Of a stretch of DNA of 64,000 nucleotides, positions 45,001 through 54,000 are shown one piece after another; the stretch's first letter is position 1; each line of letters starts with the position of its first letter. The stretch lies in the NCBI GenBank assembly GCA_026874595.1, contig CM049314.1:54233812-54297811 (forward strand). The letters are read 5' to 3'. A program made the translations under genes and the position numbers. The DNA comes from Sipunculus nudus. Taxonomy: Eukaryota; Annelida; Sipuncula; Golfingiida; Sipunculidae. Below the pieces are notes generated by a model that saw only the letters and a program-made list of their open reading frames with translations, searched no databases and was not told the origin of the DNA.

Positions 45001-46680
45001 AATATATTGGTACTGCATAATGAAACATGAAACATGAAACAGTACATAAAAACAATACATAAAAGACATTATAAAATATAAAAATTCAACCACACATAGA
45101 CCACGCGGTTAGTGTATGAGGCAAGACGATAACGTGCAAGAAATACAAAATCGTTCTGCCTTTGCTAGTAGTTACCAGCTGTTACCATTTTGATATCCCA
45201 AGCGCAACCCTAATGAAAGCGCTACTATGGTTCATTGTTTCTAAGGGAAGATATGAGAATATTTATTAACCATTATGATATATAAATATATCAATCAAAT
45301 GTTACATTCTAAAAAAAATTACGGTTGTCAACGATGCACACAGTTAAGTAACTATAGATCTGGAGAAGAGGCCCCTATGCAAAAATAGCTTACCATACTG
45401 AGTCCCTTCTGTTTAAAACTCATTGCCTTACGAAATCATTTCTTTAAAATAATTAGCAATTTTTAAACGAATAGTAAAGTTTTTTTTAAGGTCCTGAGTA
45501 ATTATTAAACTAAGTAGAAACTGTAAATAATATCTTTTTACTTTTCAAATAACTTCCGTTTTAAAAACCGCGATATGCAGAGTATATTTTGATCATGTTT
45601 TGTTAAATTCATTTTACGTCTTCTTTAATATCATCTTATACAAATTTAAGGCGTGACTGTCTTATTCACGTACTTGCGATTTTTTGGAATTGGGGTTTGT
45701 ACATTAAATGAATATATGATATGGTTATCTTATTTGTAATACATAAATTTGTTATGAACTTGTATTTATGTATATTTTGTCAACTCACTGTTTCATGTTT
45801 ATGCATATTGTATGTTTTATCATTTTATGGATGTTATATTTCATAATGACAGGACACTGTGTAAGAACCGTTTTTATCGCTGAAATGGTTACCTGTATCA
45901 ATATAATGAATAAACAAAACCAATATATAAATCTAGCAGCCGTGCGGTGGGAGGAACTTTGCCATTTTGCATTGCCATAAGACTACCTTCTCTGTCAGTA
46001 TATAGGGACGTTGGTCTTTATCATTATCACTATTCACAGACGTTGTTATTTATTTTTATCATTATTCAGGCACGTTGGTCATTATCTCTGAAACTATTCA
46101 GGGACGTTGGTCTTTTTCGTTGACTCCCTGAAATATCAGATTACTGAAGTTCCAATTAAATGTAGAAAAAAAAAAAAATTTTAAAGTCAATCATATATTT
46201 ATATATATATACAATTATTATATGAAGGCTGATGTACTTTTATTATGAGATCCGTTCTGGTGTAGATTTAATATTTTTAGTTAATAATAAAACTTAATTC
46301 AAATTTGAAATAAGCGGGGTTGCTTTTGTGTTAAATGTTTATGAATGGTGTAGCCTTTACATTTACAGATAGATAGATTTTTTTTATGTTTTGCTTGTAA
46401 ACATGGTTGCTAAGTAGTCTGGCTAGAAGTTAAAGAATATATAGATATTAAAACATTTTCAAATTTTGATATTTTATTACATGACAGTTACACTGAATTA
46501 AGTCGGGCGAATATCTGTTTAACTTAATAACTGTTTTAACCTGTGGTATAATGCTTTCTTGTAGACCTTTTGTAAAGGTAAATGGACAAATTGATTCATA
46601 TTATTGTTTAAATTTAATCTTAATTTTAAACTTTTATTTGTTTTACATGGATTTTACAAACAGTCATTAAAACTAATCTG
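42069..46680. other. Intergenic, no gene recognised
   Basis: Contains a diverged direct repeat (about 42600-42775 and 42950-43130, sharing GGCTTTCATATCA and CAAGATGG) and a short (TA)n at 44366-44386. A weak repeat of GGGACGTTGGTCTTTATC lies at 46006-46110. No exon recognised. Confidence 0.45.
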
Positions 46681-46683
46681 GGC

Positions 46684-46815
46684 ACTCTCCGTGGCTCAGG
46701 TGTGGTATTCGGTAGTGTCCAGAGGTGGATGAAACTGATGAACCCAGAGAAAACCAACCACAACTCACTCTTATAGCCACGCCGGATATGAACCCGGGTC
46801 GCCAGGGGAGAGAGC
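46684..46815 (-). mobile_element. SINE fragment, copy 3 (minus strand)
   Basis: On the minus strand: AGTCGAGTGGCTCTCTCC (A-box-like), GGCGACCCGGGTTCATATCC (B-box region), then GTTGTGGTTGGTTTTCTCTG and CATCCACCTCTGGACAC. It sits just upstream of gene B's first coding exon. Confidence 0.65.
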
Positions 46816-46945
46816 CACTCGACTGCCAAGAACCGTTCTTCACTGTTTTGGTAGTGGATAGTCAGATTTTGGTTTCAGTATACTTTTATCCACATACTTT
46901 ATCTTAACTTAATCTGTATATTTCCATATTCCAGCCGTCGTTGCC

Positions 46946-47594
46946 ATGGCGTCCCCGGGGCTACAGTTGTCCTTAGCTACAATATTATTCTTCACGTGCA
47001 ACCAGGTTCGTGGTCAGGGACTTCTGTATGACTTCACTCGGTGGACGTACAACAAAAGCGTCGATGTAGGCTACCTCGTTCTGAGGTCGGATCAAAGTAA
47101 AGCTAGTCAGTTCTACCTGGAAACTAAAAAGATCGTTTATTGGCTGACTAAAGTTCATATGAATATTCATCCAGAGTTCGCACGAGTTTCCATAGTAACG
47201 TTTGCAAAGTCTTCCGAGATTTTAATAGATTCGTCTTCCCGGGCTCTTTCCAAATGTCAGTTACTTGATATTATAGAAAATGATCTAGTGTTCAACAGGG
47301 ATGCTAGCGATGGACACGATCTCACAGGAGGATTAGAAAAAATCCAAGGTATATTTAACAAAGGAGTAGCAGCTAAGAAAATATTATTTATATTCACAAA
47401 TGGGTATCACAATGACTCTCACCACGTCGTGCTGAGAGAAATACATCAGATTGCCGATGTGTATGTGGTCAGACTGAAACCGGAGTATCAGCAGGAGAAG
47501 GCGAAAGCTCTGGCGACTCATCCAAATTACTATGCTACAGCTGAAGAGTGGAGGAACTACATATATATCACATCACAGCGTGGCTTGTACAAAG
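46946..47594 (+). CDS. Gene B coding exon 1: signal peptide and vWA-like domain
   Basis: Acceptor CATATTCCAG (to 46934) lies 11 nt before the ATG, so a 5' non-coding exon exists upstream, as for gene A. The signal peptide is LQLSLATILFFTC followed by RGQG. The vWA fold is recognisable from ARVSIVTFAKSS, SKCQLLDII, GHDLTGGLEKIQGIF and KKILFIFTNG, but the DxSxS site reads LVLRSDQS and the later Asp is Asn152, so metal binding by the normal MIDAS is unlikely. Donor AAAG|GTAAGC, phase 1. Confidence 0.88.
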
Positions 47595-49158
47595 GTAAGC
47601 TATATAAACTAAACTAGCTCTCGTGAAGATTCATATTTTTCAAGATATTGTTAACTCCTCATAGAATATTGCCAGATTATCTTAACAAAGTATATATTTA
47701 GCGTGGTCTTCAAAACAACATTTTAATGGCAAACAAAGTTTAAAATTGTTGATGTACTGAGAATTCTGGACATCCATCAGATGAGTTTCTGATATCAAGA
47801 GGGGATATATACATATACATTAAATTTAAAATATGTACATGATTTGTGGTAATGGTATGTTTCATGGTTGTCAACTGTTGTTGCCATGTTATGAATTGGC
47901 AAAAGTTGACACTCATTCAAACAAGAAACATACTAAAGTTATCCTAAGAATAAATGATACATTATTCAAAAGCCCGTCCCAAATTAAAAATGTGGTCATT
48001 CTTTCAAGACGTACTAAATTAGTTTACTTCACTCAGTGACATATATGCAGTAAGACAAACGTCCGCATCGACATCCGCGATTTTCTTTTGTTAAACTCTT
48101 TCTTGATTCTAGGTGCTCAGCTAATACATATATTGGAATCCATGAAATATTGGTAGGGAATGGTTACTTAATCATATTCGATGATTGAAAGACAAAAACG
48201 ACCGTTGATTAATCAATAATTGATTGTGTACCTTATTTAATGCCAAAGTGTATGCCATGTAGAATTTTACTTGAAATATTGACCTAGTTAATTAAGGTAA
48301 TTACCGGGTTGTTGATACTCATTCGTCGCACACTGTTCAGCTTTAATGTTTTCGCTATTTTGTGCCCGGCTCTCACATATCTCTGACATAATTAGAATTT
48401 TTTTATCTGTATTATATGGCTTATTTATATGTGCATACATAGTCGGTTTATAAAGGATTAGGCAAAAATGCAAATGATTAAATCGATTATGAAAAAGCGA
48501 CCAATCATTGATATAATCGTCCAATTGGTAAACCACAAGTGATTATACTCCTGGTACTCGGACAAAGACCGGCATGCAAGGAGGACAACACAACCTCCGA
48601 CCGACCTTACCTACTGCGGTGATATTTTCCAGAGGACCCGAGCTGGTTCCCGGAGACCACGTGTCCAGCATCATGTGTCAGTAACGCCGGCTGTTTCTGT
48701 GACGGAGTGACGGGCGCCAAGTCGTGTCTGTGTCTTCCTGGATTTACAGACGTCAACGGGCAATGTACAGGTAAATATATAATATCATATACCGTGTGGC
48801 CCCCCCAAAAAACGCACCGAATTTCATATCTTTATAACTTTACAACCATTGAATGTAATTTCATAAAATTCTATCTGCAACAGAGCATGTTTTTTTATTA
48901 GAGATGAGGGAATTTCAGATTCAAGACTCAGGAAAGAAACGTTGAAAATAGTCTGATGAAAAGATGAATACCAAATTCCGAAATTGCGAATTTTGATGTA
49001 AGATTTCTAATTGGTCTGATGCACTAACCCTTTAAATCAGGGTTATAAAATTTGCAGCATTTAAGCATAACATCATGTTCTATATGCAGATAAAGTTTTA
49101 TGAAAAGAGTTGTTGTGATTCAAGGTCTAAAGATGACTGCGACATGTTTGGTCACGAG

Positions 49159-49207
<49 letters not shown>

Positions 49208-49601
49208 AATATATTTATGTGTGTGTGTGTTTCACTCTGTATAGACAAATATTAAAAATTGTTATCCTTAAAGCAAACTGCAAATTCCTGTGTTGTTAAA
49301 TAAATAGAAGTCATGACATGTAAATAATTAAATATAATTTATTATATCACTGATCCTGGGGTATAAAATTCAAAAGATTGCAGCAACCAGTGCAATCATA
49401 TTCACATCTGATGTTGTATTACTCATTGCAAATGGGGATATGGTCAGAATTTCTAATTGGTCTGATGCACTAACCCTTTAAATCAGGGTTATAAAATTTG
49501 CAGCATTTAAGCATAACATCATGTTCTATATGCAGATAAAGTTTTATGAAAAGAGTTGTTGTGATTCAAGGTCTAAAGATGACTGCGACATGTTTGGTCA
49601 C

Positions 49602-49651
<50 letters not shown>

Positions 49652-51049
49652 AATATATTTATGTGTGTGTGTGTGTTTCACTCTGTATAGACAAATATTA
49701 AAAATTGTTATCCTTAAAGCAAACTGCAAATTCCTGTGTTGTTAAATAAATAGAAGTCATGACATGTAAATAATTAAATATAATTTATTATATCACTGAT
49801 CCTGAGGTATAAAATTCAAAAGATTGCAGCAACCAGTGCAATCATATTCACATCTGATGTTGTATTACTCATTGCAAATGGGGATATGGTCAGAAGGGTG
49901 TCACAGGAGAGGGCGAAACCAGAATTTGTTGAAACATTAAGCAGATATAAAGTTTATTTACCCAAATACTCTGGTCAGTGAGAGCACGGTGTCCTGTACA
50001 ATTACGTGTCAGCATTTTCTGTTATGTCTCATAATGAAAAATCTTATGGTACCAATAATTTATGTTATATCTTAACATGAAATGTCTTTTCATACAATTA
50101 TTTTCTGTTAAACATCTGGTAGTGTTCAAAAAGTCTTTTAATACCATTATTTTCTTTTATATATCTTGTAATGAGAAGTCTTATAATAACATTAATTTCT
50201 GTTATATCATATGATGATTAATCTTATAATTTCATTTATTTTTCATTACATATATCTTGCAATGAAAGTCTCATAATACCATTATTTTGTCATATCTTGT
50301 CATGAGAAGCCTTATAATTCCATTATTTTCTGTTCTATCTGGTAATGAAAAGTCCAGTGACAACATTATTTTTTGTTATATCTTTTAAATGAATAGTCGT
50401 CTAAAACTGTTATTTTCTATTGAGAATGTGACAGTCTTTTCAGTATTAGTCTGTTGTGTCAGTTTTTTTTAGTATTAGTCTGTTGCGTCAATATTTTCAG
50501 TATTTTTCTTTTGTGTTCGTATTTTCAGTATTAGTCTGTTGTGACAGCATTTTCAAGGTTAGTCTGTTGTGTCAGTATTTTCAGTATTAGTCTGTTGTGA
50601 CAGCATTTTCAGTATTAGTCGGTTATGTCGATATTTTCGGTATGTCTCACATACCAAGATCTGTTTTTAAATCACAAGAGTGTGACAATATATTGTGTTA
50701 CAGCTTGTCCCGATAAGACTTACAAGAGCCAGCCTGGGGAGTTTTCCTGTGCACGCTGCCCGTACACCAGCTGGTCATTACCTAACCGCACGAAATGTGA
50801 ATGTCCCAAGATCGACCCACTAAGGATGGCAGAGCTCTGCCAGGGTAAAAATTATTTATACATTTTACGTCATTTTAAATAAAATAAGATTCTAAATTGT
50901 TTGAAGAGCGTCATCTCAGAAAGTGAAGTTTAGCTATGCTAAGTATGCCATAAAAATAAAAGTTCGTGTACGTGAGATAAAAATATAATATATATGTACA
51001 TACTTTAAATTCCTTGGGTTGGCCCTCCACATCCCTATGCCCTATAATG

Positions 51050-51092
<43 letters not shown>

Positions 51093-54000
51093 CATGGTAA
51101 TCTTTCAATCAATTATGGGACCATCTAATAATTAGCAATTAAATAATTAATATACAATTATAAACAGTGCATTGTTGAGGCTTCTCTCTGCAGAAAGTAT
51201 AAATAATTGTAACTTTAAAATAAAAGAATATATTAATTCCGCTTTATGAAAATGAGATTACGATAGTATACGTTCTTTTGACAACAACGAAAGGCTTACA
51301 CAGTAGAAATTACACACCGCATGACTAATAAAATCCGATTCACGATAAAATAATAACAGTCATACGATTACTGAGTGGATGTAAATAAAGGACTTTTTAC
51401 CTGCCAGGTCAATGCGACAGTCGAGATTGTCCAAGGAACAAAACGTGTACATACAGTGAAAACAACAACCCTGAATGCGTGTGTAAGCCAGGACGTATCG
51501 GAAGCGACTGTGACCGTGTGGCCAACCACTGTCATACAAACATATGTCGAAACTCCAGCCCATGTGGGAACACCCCGGGCGGGTACTACTGTTGGTGCGC
51601 GTGGAGTCACGTGGGCGCTTACTGTGAACGACAGTCGGACGATTGTGGCCCTGACGCATGCGCACCCGATGAGGCGTGCAGCATTGTGAATGAAAGCCTG
51701 AAGTGCGTCCTCAAACCGATCGGTAAAGGCCAAGTTGTGCTTTCTTTTTATATACATTATGTCCTAGCTACATCTATAATTATCAGCAACCATAGATTAC
51801 TCTGTGGACAAATTATTTGTTTTGATATTTTCGTTCTACTGTTGCAATCATTACATATTCTAAATTTAAAGTAAACCTTCAATACATTTTATACCAAATG
51901 AGACATTTGTCTGCATTTTCTAATAGTTTTTACGGGTCTATATATCAATCATCAATCACCATCCGAAATCACCTATGGCCAAAACGTTCGATCTTGTTCG
52001 CTCCTGGGTGATCCCTGGTGACATCATACATAATAATTAACCGTATTGCGTCTATTCATTTCCTTGATAAAGCTGTGACCACGTAGGAGTGATCGCTTTT
52101 GATGCCAGAAACATATAAGCAAGACCTCTATTCTAACCCTTTATGTAAGACATGTGGCTGGATCACATAACCGTCTGTGGCTTCAGACAATACCTTTACT
52201 TATTAATATTTTAAGTCTATGTTTAAACCCCTGTGTGGTGGTGATCGATGAACGTGACCTGTAGTGACGTCACACATTACCATAACCAATACTCCATGTA
52301 TTTAGTAGTTGGTGTTGGGGTGATCGTTGGAGCAGTGATCGGCGGCGTGGTCTTAGTTTGTCTTATCATCGTCATCATCATCCTCCTGGTCCGGAGGAAA
52401 AGAAGAAGAAGAACAACCCAAGGACAACAGCAGTTTTCATCTGTCAACGGAATCTCTGGCCTGCCACGGCAGACCCCGGACCCCGCGTTCATGAACGACA
52501 TGCGTGAGCATTCAGTGTGTACCGGAAGCTCGTTCATAGCCAAGTCGGACGTCACACAGCCACCCAAGTACCCATATTTCATTAGATTAGAAACATATAT
52601 TTTGTCTGTTTAAAGTACTAGTTTCTAAATGACACTATTTTGTAGCCGTCTCCCTTTTTGGCAATTCTTCCTACCTTCTATCTACCTACAAGACCTTAAA
52701 GTCACATTCTGACTTTTTTCTAAGATCGCTCATTCTAAACAATTATTTGTCAAAATGGAAGAAACAGTTGGCTAAGCTGAAGCTGTCTTCCATGGACGCA
52801 CCCCGATCGGGAACCATGCAACCGCTATAGTACCATTTACCGAACTATTATCTATCTCCTATTCTTAGTGTTTTGATAAAAGACACTAGTCGTTTACAAC
52901 TTGCTAGAAAATGTTTTCACAGGTGAAAGAGCGGCTAGAATTTAAAACATTTTTGGATCAAGTGGGCGACACGAACCCCATTATAACTTCTTAAAGGTGA
53001 TGGTATCATAGGGTAACCTACTTGGCGTATTCGACTGGTTCTGTTTCGTGAAGTAAATTTAAGCTCTACTATACTTTGAAGTGACCAGTAAAGTGCTTCG
53101 CGGATAAGTACAATTCAACAGATCTTGCAATCTCACAGCGTTACAGGAACTTCTTAAAAGAAAGAGTATTACAAAAGCATAAAGGTTCTATTAAGCCGTC
53201 AAAATATACACTATGTGTAATAACAAGATGTCATGTTTGAACAAGATATCATTTAATATAGCATACCTCAAACATATAAGTGGTAAATTCTCATGTTTGT
53301 GCCATTCTGAATTCCCAAGAAGTAAATAATTGTAACGATTAATTATAAATGGCCGGAAAATGTGTTGAGGTTTGCAAATACCGTGTTGTATGCTTAAGGT
53401 TATTACGCAAACTCAAATTGTTTCGATTTATGTAAGATTCACATGATAAAATAATATAGGATTTGGAATGAAAAAAAGCCGCTGGAACGCAGAAGTCATC
53501 TATGGCTTTATGTAGCAGTGGCTTTATAAGCGGCCCGGCAAAGTACAGACAAAAAGCGGCCGTACACTGTGCAAAAGGAAGAAGCATTTGCACACCAATG
53601 TTAATTTGATTCATTATTGCCTCTCCAAGGGGGTGTGTTTGTGTGTGTGTGTGTGTGTTCGTTCACAACATCCCTCACGCAATCATGAACGGAATCTCAT
53701 GAATTTTTCAGGGCATTTAGGGAATGGGCCAATGAAGAATCGATTAGATTGATTATGATGTGGATCCAGCACATGATCCGATTTCAGGAACGTCATTACA
53801 AATATTCACAAAATTTCAATATGCGGTCAATTATACACGTATGAACATTGGAATATGGACCGAAAGAATGAATGCAACCACGGTTTTGGGAGCTTCCCAC
53901 AATAAGAACTTCCAACAAGACGAAAGCTTGTGTTTCTTAGAATGCACATTTCCAGTTTTATTAATCTAAATATATAATACATATTTCAGAGTTCCGATGA

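Noticed and set aside
51360..51757. Minus-strand frames and a second plus frame over gene B exon 4
   Set aside because: They are shadows of the spliced EGF-encoding frame, which has matching splice phases and Cys spacing.
52248..52305. ATG at 52248 as the start of a separate membrane protein
   Set aside because: An in-frame stop lies just before it, and the acceptor at 52305 joins the helix in phase to the EGF exon. No signal or promoter supports an independent start.
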